Assembly (NCBI GenBank): GCA_012719115.1
Contig: JAAYAZ010000079.1
Location: 1-5,390, forward strand
DNA from: Dehalococcoidales bacterium
GTDB lineage: Bacteria > Chloroflexota > Dehalococcoidia > Dehalococcoidales > UBA5627
DNA length: 5,390 bases
Reading direction: 5' to 3'
In this document: positions 1-5,390 of the stretch, piece by piece
How the letters are laid out: every line of letters begins with the position of its first letter
How positions within the stretch are numbered: position 1 is the stretch's first letter
Program-made: the position numbers and the translations under genes
The notes under the pieces: generated by a model
The model's database searches: none
The model's input: the letters and a program-made list of their open reading frames with translations, nothing else
Told to the model about the DNA's origin: nothing

Positions 1-18
1 AAATCTATAAGGCTCAGT

Positions 19-24
19 TATAAT
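19..24 (+). promoter_or_regulatory. Possible -10 element of the tRNA-Val promoter
   Basis: A perfect TATAAT hexamer ends 11 bases before the first base of the tRNA, the right distance for a -10 box with transcription starting around position 31. The matching -35 box would fall at the very edge of the window or outside it, so the promoter cannot be confirmed. If the tRNA belongs to a longer tRNA array that begins upstream, this hexamer may be chance in AT-rich DNA. Confidence 0.35.
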
Positions 25-35
25 GCACATTCCTC

Positions 36-109
36 GGGCGGTTAGCTCAGTTGGTTAGAGCGTTGCGTTGACATCGCAAAGGTCGTAGGTTCGAGTCCTA
101 TACCACCCA
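36..109 (+). tRNA. tRNA-Val (anticodon GAC)
   Basis: The cloverleaf can be folded by hand. The acceptor strands are 36-42 and 102-108, the D stem is GCTC/GAGC (45-48/58-61), the anticodon stem is TTGCG/CGCAA (63-67/75-79), and the T stem is GTAGG/CCTAT (85-89/97-101) around a TTCGAGT loop. The seven-base anticodon loop TTGACAT places GAC at 70-72, which reads the valine codon GUC. The discriminator base is A109. The CCA end is not encoded (T follows directly), so it would be added by nucleotidyltransferase. One flaw is visible: C39 faces A105, a mismatch at pair 4:69 of the acceptor stem, whereas G at 105 would restore a full helix. All other stems are intact, including one G-T wobble in the T stem, so the gene may still work, but a decaying copy or a recombined 3' end is possible. 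The gene converges on the restriction-modification operon. Confidence 0.93.
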
Positions 110-145
110 TAAAAAACATCCTTTCAATGGGGGTTAGGCTTAGGG

Positions 146-165
146 ATTTACGAAAACAAGTAAAT
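146..165. repeat. Short inverted repeat downstream of tRNA-Val
   Basis: ATTTAC (146-151) and GTAAAT (160-165) are perfect reverse complements separated by eight bases. The element sits 37 bases past the tRNA in a non-coding stretch. It has no U-tract and few G-C pairs, so it is a poor terminator. It could be a recombinase or regulator binding site near a tRNA attachment site, or chance in AT-rich DNA. The rest of 110-201 shows no gene or other structure I can support. Confidence 0.3.
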
Positions 166-201
166 TTGTGACCGACTCTCTTCAAGCGGAGACTCAAAAG
201 T

Positions 202-241
202 AAAGACTGCACCTAAGGATAAAACCTTTAGTGCAGTCTTT
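202..241. terminator. Bidirectional intrinsic terminator between tRNA-Val and mod
   Basis: A long hairpin can be drawn. Eleven perfect pairs (AAAGACTGCAC at 202-212 with GTGCAGTCTTT at 231-241) are followed, after a two-base mismatch, by AAGG/CCTT and a six-base loop (219-224). The outer pairs supply T-runs on both strands. On the + strand the stem runs into CTTTGCTTTTGTTCTT, and on the - strand into TCTTTACTTTT. It begins 11 bases after the mod stop codon and lies between two converging transcription units, so it probably ends the operon from the right and the tRNA transcript from the left. Confidence 0.85.
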
Positions 242-251
242 GCTTTTGTTC

Positions 252-2186
252 TTATTCGAAAGTCCAAATAGTTTCGTCACCACAGATATTACGGATTTTG
301 AGACGAAGCGGTTTTATTCTACATTGAATTGTTGAATCCCAAAAATCCTTTGTTTTAGTACCATCCTTAATAACATAACCATTTTTATCGATTTTAATTT
401 CGCTATCAGAGTGCCATTCACCTTCAGTAGCAATACAATCAATACTTAAATATTCTATAAGTTCCAATCCTTCTTCACTGATTTCAATTGGCTTGTATGG
501 CTTCTTTTTTGATAAATTTAGAAACGCCTTCTGATTGAATTCAGCAATTTTCTGCATGACACGATCACTAACAAATTTATCTATAGTAACAACATAACCA
601 CCGAATAGATCTTCGTGTGACTCTTCAACGTGAAACTTAGCATAATCACCGACCACAACATCATCAAGAATTGTTTTTATATCTCGCAGTTCAATTTCAA
701 CGGCTGTACTATCATCATCGGCAATGAACTTCGCAATTTCAGCCTTATCAGTAATATCAATATAGTAGACAATTACCTTCTTAATATTATCATCTAATTC
801 CGGTATTGCTTGATGGATGATGCGATTCATAAGAACAGTATCAAGCAACTTCGTGGAACTATCCATTAAATTAGGAATATATACGGGAACCGTGCCCAGC
901 TTACTGTCAGAAATTGCTCCTTCCCAAAATGAAGCCAAAGAATCATCATTCTTTAAGCTGGGAATAATAGATTTAATTCTATCCATTGTCTGAACTGGGT
1001 TTCTGTATAATGAAACACCATCCTTGATTTCAAGGATATCGAATTCCGCATCAATAGCTTTTAGTCGATCACGTGTGGTTTGAATTGAATTAATACCTAT
1101 ATCGACTGTTATAAACTTACGACTAAGCTTATTAGCTACTGCAGCTGTAACACCACTACCACTAAAGAAGTCAGCAACTACCATACCCTCATTTGAAGAA
1201 GAACTAATAATACGTTCCAGGAGTGCTTCGGGTTTTTGCGTGATATAGGGTAATTTTTCACCCTCATCCTTTGGATCAACGGGTTTAATATCTCTCCAAA
1301 CCGAATTATATGCCATTGTCTTCACTTCAAAAATGATATCATCAGGCCCAGGTGTTCGGCCGTTATCTTTTACCCACTTGTTGTACCTGGCCATAAACCT
1401 TGAATCTGACGCAGGATAATTATCACCCTTAATCTTATTACCATCCACGATATAGTCTTTCCAACGTTTATAATTTATAGAGTCTTCTACATCGTCATTA
1501 TATTGAAGGTTAAATGTATAATCATCCGATTTCGTATACAAAAATAAAGTATCATGTTTACGAGGAAAATAGTTTTTTACAGTTCCCTGATAAGTCTCAT
1601 AGTACCAGATTATCTCATTTTTAAACCTGTCCTCTCCAAATATCTCGTCAAGAAGGATTTTAACATAGTGTCCTTTATGATAATCCAAATGAATATATAT
1701 AGATGCATTTTCACTCATCACTGATTTAATTGCAACAAGGTTCTCATACATCCAATTTAGATACTTCTCTGTATTCCAAACATCACCATACATCTTTTCT
1801 TCAAATTCACGGAATTCTTCGCCTATATCTATCTCTTCCTCAGCCTTTTTAATAATATCAGCAATATTCGGATTACGTCGAATATAAACCTTTTTTGCGT
1901 AGTCCGCACCACTGGCAAAAGGGGGATCAATATAAACAAGGTCAACTTCTATCCCTTGCTCTTTTAAATATGCGCAGGCTGAAACGCACTCACCACGGAT
2001 AACCATATTTCCATTTTTATTATCGCCAACGGTTTCAACCTTTTCCATATCATAAAATGGCATACCGCGCTGTAAAAGCATCGAAGTTTCATCTGCGCCG
2101 CGATATTTAAGTATTCTGTTAAAATTGCCAAGGACTGCCTGTCCTTCAATTGGTTCGGGTATAAATGGTACGTATTTAATCGGCAT
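252..2186 (-). CDS. mod: Type III restriction-modification system modification subunit (adenine-N6 DNA methyltransferase)
   Basis: This 644-residue protein should transfer a methyl group from S-adenosylmethionine to the N6 of an adenine in a specific site, and should supply site recognition for the Res partner. The catalytic motif IV, DPPF (residues 87-90, in VYIDPPFASG), comes before motif X (TQKPEALLERI, 316-326) and the SAM-binding motif I (DFFSGSG, 339-345). That is the beta-class order found in type III Mod proteins. Between them lie HLDYHKGHY (166-174) and RKHDTLFLYTK (209-219), typical of this family, followed by a variable stretch of about 220-312 that should be the target recognition domain. 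Residues ~380-644 form a C-terminal extension, which in type III Mod proteins takes part in assembly. The length matches the ~645 residues of EcoP1I/EcoP15I Mod. The ATG at 2186 shares its A with the last base of the res TAA stop (TAATG). A GGAGG at 2200-2196 lies nine bases upstream, so this start is well supported and translation is probably coupled. No frameshift or long homopolymer is visible. The sequence recognised cannot be read from the protein. Confidence 0.93.
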   Translation of the reverse strand: MPIKYVPFIPEPIEGQAVLGNFNRILKYRGADETSMLLQRGMPFYDMEKVETVGDNKNGNMVIRGECVSACAYLKEQGIEVDLVYIDPPFASGADYAKKVYIRRNPNIADIIKKAEEEIDIGEEFREFEEKMYGDVWNTEKYLNWMYENLVAIKSVMSENASIYIHLDYHKGHYVKILLDEIFGEDRFKNEIIWYYETYQGTVKNYFPRKHDTLFLYTKSDDYTFNLQYNDDVEDSINYKRWKDYIVDGNKIKGDNYPASDSRFMARYNKWVKDNGRTPGPDDIIFEVKTMAYNSVWRDIKPVDPKDEGEKLPYITQKPEALLERIISSSSNEGMVVADFFSGSGVTAAVANKLSRKFITVDIGINSIQTTRDRLKAIDAEFDILEIKDGVSLYRNPVQTMDRIKSIIPSLKNDDSLASFWEGAISDSKLGTVPVYIPNLMDSSTKLLDTVLMNRIIHQAIPELDDNIKKVIVYYIDITDKAEIAKFIADDDSTAVEIELRDIKTILDDVVVGDYAKFHVEESHEDLFGGYVVTIDKFVSDRVMQKIAEFNQKAFLNLSKKKPYKPIEISEEGLELIEYLSIDCIATEGEWHSDSEIKIDKNGYVIKDGTKTKDFWDSTIQCRIKPLRLKIRNICGDETIWTFE

Positions 2187-5050
2187 TATTTTACACCTCC
2201 AAAAAATTCTGTAATTTTTTTATATGTTGCTGAAATTCTATCATTTTCAGACATTGTGTCTTCTAAGTATAAATAGTCGAAACGCTCATACCCAAATGCT
2301 TTATTGTTCTGCTTTAAAAATTCAGTCTCCATAAATTTTCGCTTATTCTTGAATTTTGGGTCATTAGCATATATCTCACCTTTCGTTTCAACAATAACGG
2401 ATTTATGGATTTGACCGTTTTTACGTTGAATAATAATGAAATCCGGAGTATAAAAGCCAATGTAAATCCATTTATTCCCGCTTTGCTTATAGCATTTGAT
2501 TTTGAATTCCGTCATTGCCTGGTCACCATTGTAATAAACTTCAAGATCGAGACTTTCCACTTCAGAAAAAGTTAGTATTTCTTTTAGGAACGTCTGCTCG
2601 AAGCTACTATCTGTACGGTATGGCAAGTAATGAAAAGAGCGATTTTTATGCGGATGCGATGCATTCTGCTTGCGTAGCGTGTCTGCCATTGCTTGATTAC
2701 CGGTTTCTTCTGCCAACTGAATTAACTGTTGAACTTTAGGGTTAACCTTCAGCTTGCCCTTATCATCGAGTATAATATTTTCAACAATCGTTTGTTCCGG
2801 ATAGTAAATGGTCGGATTAACCGTACTTACTTCTGTGGTGAAGTTAGAAATATTAAGCAAGTTGGACTGCTGTGGTATTAGTTCTTCTGTAGAAGTAAAA
2901 TCCCTCTTTGCAGTAAAGGCCTTCCTTATATTTGCATTAACAGTAGAAATATCATACTTGGAACTATAATAACGAGCATTACCCTGTTGATACGTTATTT
3001 CGGAGTAAATATGTTGAAGTAAGTCTTCGTATTGCATCAGTTGGTCAACTGGCAATGTACCAAAACTTTCTTTAGAAATTGTGTATACCCACGATGGGTA
3101 TGTTGCCTGCATATTTCCACGTTCAGTAACATCAATTTCCCTTGTTACTGTCTGCAAGGTAAAATCAGTAACTCTTGTAATGTCCGCGGATATTTTCGTA
3201 TTATTGGATGCTTTCGGGATATCCTTTTCTGGATTTGCTTCCTCAACAACAAGTGTTTTATATTTAATTTTTAATTGATAAAAATCAATTTTAGGTAGCT
3301 TTAGGTAAAAAGAGCGATCATAGCGGTTTAACTTTACCTTAGCATTATCGCTTTCTGTAAATTCTTTTATAGAGGTGTGGTGCTGCTGCTGTAGCTGTGA
3401 TTCCAGTATCTTAGCATTATCCTCGTTAAGGTAAATCAGCGCAGTCTCCGGCTCATCCTTGACTACTTGTCGTAAGCATCTGCATGAAGTTTGGAGAACC
3501 ATATTTTTAGCACAATCGCCTTCCTGCGAAAGAATAATGCCAGTAAGGCTTCGACAATCCCATCCTTCCTTTCCGATCTGCACAAGCAGAACTATACGTA
3601 TTCTTGACAGTGATGTGTCGAGCGTATCAAAATGAAGCTGGCTATCGATTGGCTGTGGATATTGTTTATTACCTTTATGGAATTTAAGAATAGCATCATT
3701 ACCAATACCGTACTCTGAAGCTATACTATTAACCAATGGATATACAAGTTCTTCCAGCTTTTTAATAGTGCCACAGTAAATGCCCAGTTTCGCTATAAGG
3801 TTACCTTCATATACAGTATCTTTATAATTATCAAGGAATTCTCTGACACCTTTTTCAATAATGCGACTACTATCAGCTATTTCTGATATTTTAACAATAG
3901 GTCGCTTAAGGAAATTACCTATGCCTTTTATCAGGGGATAGTAGTAGACTATATTTGTAATTTCTGCTGTTGCAACGATCAATTTATCCGTAACCGAGAT
4001 TTTTTCGGCTTTTTCCAAATAAGGAGTGCCTGAAAAACCAATGACAGAGTTTACTGTCCTGTTTTCTGCCCACTTGTTTACAACTGCACGTAGTTTGATT
4101 TCAGCACTAACAGCATGATGAACTTCATCGATAAAGATGGCTAATGAAGGGAGTTTTCCGATTAAATTGCGGAGTTCGTTTGCTTGCCTATCCCTTTCAT
4201 CGTCACTTTGTTCAAACAGGTTTATCTGACCATTCTTTTCTTGAATACGGTCAAGAATAACCTTCTCTGCATTTGTAACAGCCACTAATCCGAAGAGTTC
4301 AGATAACGGCTGATGGTTAGCTATTTTCTGTACATTAGGATTTTTGGTTTTATTAGACTTATTTGTGGTTTTGCTCTGATCGAGAATCTCAAAGGATATC
4401 ATTCGCTTAATATCAGAGGCTGCTGGCTCTGGCAAAACCCATGATGGGTCAAATTTTTGTATAGTTTTAAGACTCGGGACAACAGAGGACTTCAAACCAG
4501 ACGGTGCGAAAATTATAAAATTGTGCGCAAATGACGGATTATTAGGCTCATTATTACCAAAGTACAAATCAAGATAGATAAATGCAGCCATCAGATATGT
4601 CTTACCTGCACCCATCGGAAGGCTAAACAAATAATCTGTATATGAAACATCATAAAACGCGTCTTGAAAAAACTTAATATAGTCAATTTCTTCTGGAGCC
4701 TTCTTTATTGCTCTTTCCAGTTTTTCTGAAACCTGTTCATCCTTTTCATTTCTTAAACACGCATACTCGAAAAGTGTTGCGGCTGCAGAATTATTCTGCA
4801 GATATTGACGCACAGAACTCGAAAGTTCTACATTATCTAAATCGAGTGTGTTAAACATTCCGGATTGAAATAATTCTACCAGTGGTAACCCCTCGCAGGC
4901 TATCTTTAAATACAAATATGTTTTTATAGCATCTATTTGCGCATCACGCATTTTGCCGTTATTCTCTATGTAATCAATTATTGAATTAGCAGTGCATTCA
5001 GATGAGGAATACCATCTGTTACAAGCATTTTCAATCATTTTGTAAAACAT
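2186..5050 (-). CDS. res: Type III restriction-modification system restriction subunit (SF2 helicase/translocase with PD-(D/E)XK nuclease)
   Basis: This 954-residue protein (numbered from the ATG at 5050) is the ATP-dependent cutting subunit. Helicase motifs appear in order: Walker A LPMGAGKT (144-151), Walker B DEVH (308-311), motif III SGTP (340-343), motif V KEGWD (494-498), and motif VI QTSCRCLRQ (520-528) with its two arginines. A PD-(D/E)XK nuclease follows near the C-terminus: a possible upstream Glu at 818, PDF at 869-871, and E888-T-K890 in IVETKGE. Length and layout match the ~970-residue Res of EcoP1I/EcoP15I. Residues ~225-245 are rich in Lys, Asn and Thr and look like a flexible insertion. 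Motif VI has Cys where many SF2 helicases have Gly. The start at 5050 is preferred because AGGGGG at 5063-5058 lies seven bases upstream. A GTG at 5053 would add one Met but leaves only four bases. The ATG overlaps the regulator stop by one base (TGATG). In known systems Res cuts only in complex with Mod, encoded immediately downstream here. Confidence 0.92.
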   Translation of the reverse strand: MFYKMIENACNRWYSSSECTANSIIDYIENNGKMRDAQIDAIKTYLYLKIACEGLPLVELFQSGMFNTLDLDNVELSSSVRQYLQNNSAAATLFEYACLRNEKDEQVSEKLERAIKKAPEEIDYIKFFQDAFYDVSYTDYLFSLPMGAGKTYLMAAFIYLDLYFGNNEPNNPSFAHNFIIFAPSGLKSSVVPSLKTIQKFDPSWVLPEPAASDIKRMISFEILDQSKTTNKSNKTKNPNVQKIANHQPLSELFGLVAVTNAEKVILDRIQEKNGQINLFEQSDDERDRQANELRNLIGKLPSLAIFIDEVHHAVSAEIKLRAVVNKWAENRTVNSVIGFSGTPYLEKAEKISVTDKLIVATAEITNIVYYYPLIKGIGNFLKRPIVKISEIADSSRIIEKGVREFLDNYKDTVYEGNLIAKLGIYCGTIKKLEELVYPLVNSIASEYGIGNDAILKFHKGNKQYPQPIDSQLHFDTLDTSLSRIRIVLLVQIGKEGWDCRSLTGIILSQEGDCAKNMVLQTSCRCLRQVVKDEPETALIYLNEDNAKILESQLQQQHHTSIKEFTESDNAKVKLNRYDRSFYLKLPKIDFYQLKIKYKTLVVEEANPEKDIPKASNNTKISADITRVTDFTLQTVTREIDVTERGNMQATYPSWVYTISKESFGTLPVDQLMQYEDLLQHIYSEITYQQGNARYYSSKYDISTVNANIRKAFTAKRDFTSTEELIPQQSNLLNISNFTTEVSTVNPTIYYPEQTIVENIILDDKGKLKVNPKVQQLIQLAEETGNQAMADTLRKQNASHPHKNRSFHYLPYRTDSSFEQTFLKEILTFSEVESLDLEVYYNGDQAMTEFKIKCYKQSGNKWIYIGFYTPDFIIIQRKNGQIHKSVIVETKGEIYANDPKFKNKRKFMETEFLKQNNKAFGYERFDYLYLEDTMSENDRISATYKKITEFFGGVK
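2196..2200 (-). promoter_or_regulatory. Ribosome binding site of mod, inside the res 3' end
   Basis: GGAGG on the - strand lies nine bases before the mod ATG and forms part of the last Gly-Gly codons of res. Ribosomes finishing res therefore stop on top of the mod start, which favours translational coupling and balanced Res and Mod synthesis. Confidence 0.85.
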
Positions 5051-5265
5051 CACACATCCCCCTCATCTGGAATAAATTCTAATATATCATCAACCTTGCA
5101 ATCTAAGACTTTGCAAATAGTTTCTATGCTCTCCAAAGACACATAGCTATTGCGTTTCAACCGCGTTAATATATTGCCGGAAAATCCGGCTCTGCGTTGT
5201 AATTCAACATTGGATATGTCTTTTTCTATCATCAAGTGAAATAACTTTTTATAGCTGACAGCCAT
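5050..5265 (-). CDS. Small Cro/C1-type helix-turn-helix regulator of the restriction-modification operon
   Basis: This 71-residue protein is essentially a single DNA-binding domain with no membrane or enzyme part. Helices 2 and 3 of the helix-turn-helix can be placed at about residues 18-28 (SNVELQRRAGF) and 30-39 (GNILTRLKRN), followed by SLESIETICKVLDCKVDDILEF, the usual end of small Xre/Cro-type regulators (HTH_26-like) in Bacillota. The ATG at 5265 is chosen because GGAGG at 5276-5272 lies six bases upstream and the protein then begins MAVSYKKL, as relatives do. An upstream ATG at 5301 would add 12 residues unlike the family, has no binding site of its own, and overlaps the predicted -10 box. 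The gene is first in the operon and overlaps res by one base. Palindromes at its own promoter suggest that it represses or tunes the operon, like the C proteins of type II systems. That role is inferred from position, not shown by the sequence. Confidence 0.88.
   Translation of the reverse strand: MAVSYKKLFHLMIEKDISNVELQRRAGFSGNILTRLKRNSYVSLESIETICKVLDCKVDDILEFIPDEGDV
5058..5063 (-). promoter_or_regulatory. Ribosome binding site that decides the res start
   Basis: AGGGGG on the - strand lies within the last codons of the regulator gene. It is seven bases from the ATG at 5050 and only four from the alternative GTG at 5053, which favours the ATG. The regulator stop and res start overlap as TGATG, so the two are probably translated in a coupled way. 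Confidence 0.7.
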
Positions 5266-5271
5266 TCCGCA

Positions 5272-5276
5272 CCTCC
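5272..5276 (-). promoter_or_regulatory. Ribosome binding site that decides the regulator start
   Basis: GGAGG on the - strand lies six bases before the ATG at 5265. This is a strong site and the main reason to prefer that start over the in-frame ATG at 5301. Confidence 0.85.
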
Positions 5277-5280
5277 ATAT

Positions 5281-5298
5281 GTTTGTGGTATAACAAAC
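5281..5298. promoter_or_regulatory. Palindrome across the predicted transcription start (operator candidate)
   Basis: GTTTGT-GGTATA-ACAAAC is a perfect inverted repeat with six-base arms and a six-base spacer. It begins three bases downstream of the predicted -10 box and covers the expected start of transcription near 5294. A dimeric helix-turn-helix protein bound here would block the promoter, so the regulator encoded directly downstream is the obvious candidate ligand. The site could instead form a weak hairpin in the 5' leader. Confidence 0.55.
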
Positions 5299-5300
5299 CA

Positions 5301-5329
5301 ATCATATCACGCAAAAGTGATTTTTTCAA
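5301..5329 (-). promoter_or_regulatory. Sigma-A-type promoter of the regulator-res-mod operon
   Basis: Read on the - strand, the -35 box TTGAAA (5329-5324) and -10 box TATGAT (5306-5301) are separated by exactly 17 bases. Each differs from the consensus by one base. Transcription should start near 5294, giving a leader of about 29 bases that contains the GGAGG site. No comparably good promoter was seen before res or mod, whose starts overlap the preceding genes, so all three genes probably depend on this promoter. Confidence 0.8.
5306..5321. promoter_or_regulatory. Palindrome in the promoter spacer (second operator candidate)
   Basis: ATCAC-GCAAAA-GTGAT is a perfect inverted repeat with five-base arms and a six-base spacer. 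It lies between the -35 and -10 boxes and shares one base with the latter. Its left arm is part of ATATCAC (5304-5310), which recurs exactly at 5343-5349 upstream of the -35 box. The position suits a repressor that competes with RNA polymerase. Its centre is 24 bases from the centre of the palindrome at 5281-5298, but the two have different arm sequences, so they may not bind the same protein. Confidence 0.45.
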
Positions 5330-5390
5330 TACGAAGATGTAAATATCACAGTTAATTTGCCCAAAGAACTGTACTCGAACCAATTCAACC

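Noticed and set aside
1964..2149. A 61-residue open frame on the - strand inside mod
   Set aside because: It lies wholly within the N-terminal part of mod in another frame, has no recognisable domain, and covers the conserved coding sequence just before the DPPF motif. It is a shadow frame.
2230..2250. Inverted repeat CTGAAA/TTTCAG near the end of res as a mod regulatory hairpin or internal promoter element
   Set aside because: It has six AT-rich pairs with a nine-base loop inside coding sequence and no good -35/-10 pair alongside. It is too weak to call.
2515..3278. Three short + strand open frames opposite res
   Set aside because: All are antisense to the continuous res reading frame, show no family resemblance, and are rich in the Cys, Phe and Leu typical of antisense translation.
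3379..3394. Short CAG/GCTG triplet run in res as a phase-variation tract
   Set aside because: There are only about three repeats, and triplet changes would not shift the frame. No long mono-, di-, tetra- or pentanucleotide tract was seen in res or mod.
252..5265. BREX, DISARM, type I or solitary methylase system
   Set aside because: No specificity subunit, phosphatase, Lon-like protease, PLD protein or other accessory gene is present in the window. The Res/Mod motif order and lengths fit type III directly.
5266..5301. Twelve-residue N-terminal extension of the regulator from an ATG at 5301
   Set aside because: The upstream ATG overlaps the predicted -10 box and lies upstream of the expected transcription start. 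The ATG at 5265 has a strong GGAGG site.
5373..5381. ACTCGAACC, the reverse complement of GGTTCGAGT in the tRNA T-arm (88-96), as a second tRNA or attachment site
   Set aside because: Only nine bases match, the next bases do not complete a T stem, and the orientation is inverted, whereas island attachment sites are direct repeats. It is probably chance.

Overview
The window carries one tRNA gene and one three-gene defence operon, on opposite strands and facing each other. By eye the DNA is AT-rich (below 40% GC). Strong GGAGG-type ribosome binding sites, a small Cro/C1-type regulator of a kind common in Bacillota, and a good sigma-A-like promoter suggest a low-GC Gram-positive bacterium, probably a clostridial relative. 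The species cannot be named from the sequence.

Layout. Positions 36-109 (+) hold a tRNA-Val with anticodon GAC. Its acceptor stem has one C-A mismatch and the 3' CCA is not encoded. Positions 110-251 are non-coding and contain a small inverted repeat and a strong hairpin (202-241). The hairpin probably terminates both the tRNA transcript and the converging operon. Positions 5265 down to 252 (-) form a tight operon of three genes whose reading frames overlap by one base at each junction: a 71-residue helix-turn-helix regulator, a type III restriction subunit (Res: SF2 helicase plus C-terminal PD-(D/E)XK nuclease), and a type III modification subunit (Mod: beta-class adenine-N6 DNA methyltransferase). 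A well-formed promoter lies just upstream of the regulator, at 5301-5329. It is overlaid by two short palindromes that look like operators. The last ~60 bases (5330-5390) hold no gene I can support.

How the genes work together. In characterised type III systems Mod recognises a short asymmetric site and methylates an adenine in it. Res joins Mod to form the restriction complex, uses ATP to communicate between sites, and cuts unmethylated foreign DNA. Here the first gene of the same transcript encodes a small DNA-binding protein, and the promoter carries palindromes, so an autoregulated restriction-modification operon is the simplest reading. The order regulator-res-mod differs from the mod-res order of the prototype type III systems. 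The position beside a tRNA 3' end suggests a mobile or exchangeable defence locus, but no integrase or second attachment site is visible here. I do not see an entirely new system. The points worth a second look are the gene order, the built-in regulator and operators, the altered helicase motif VI, and the odd tRNA.
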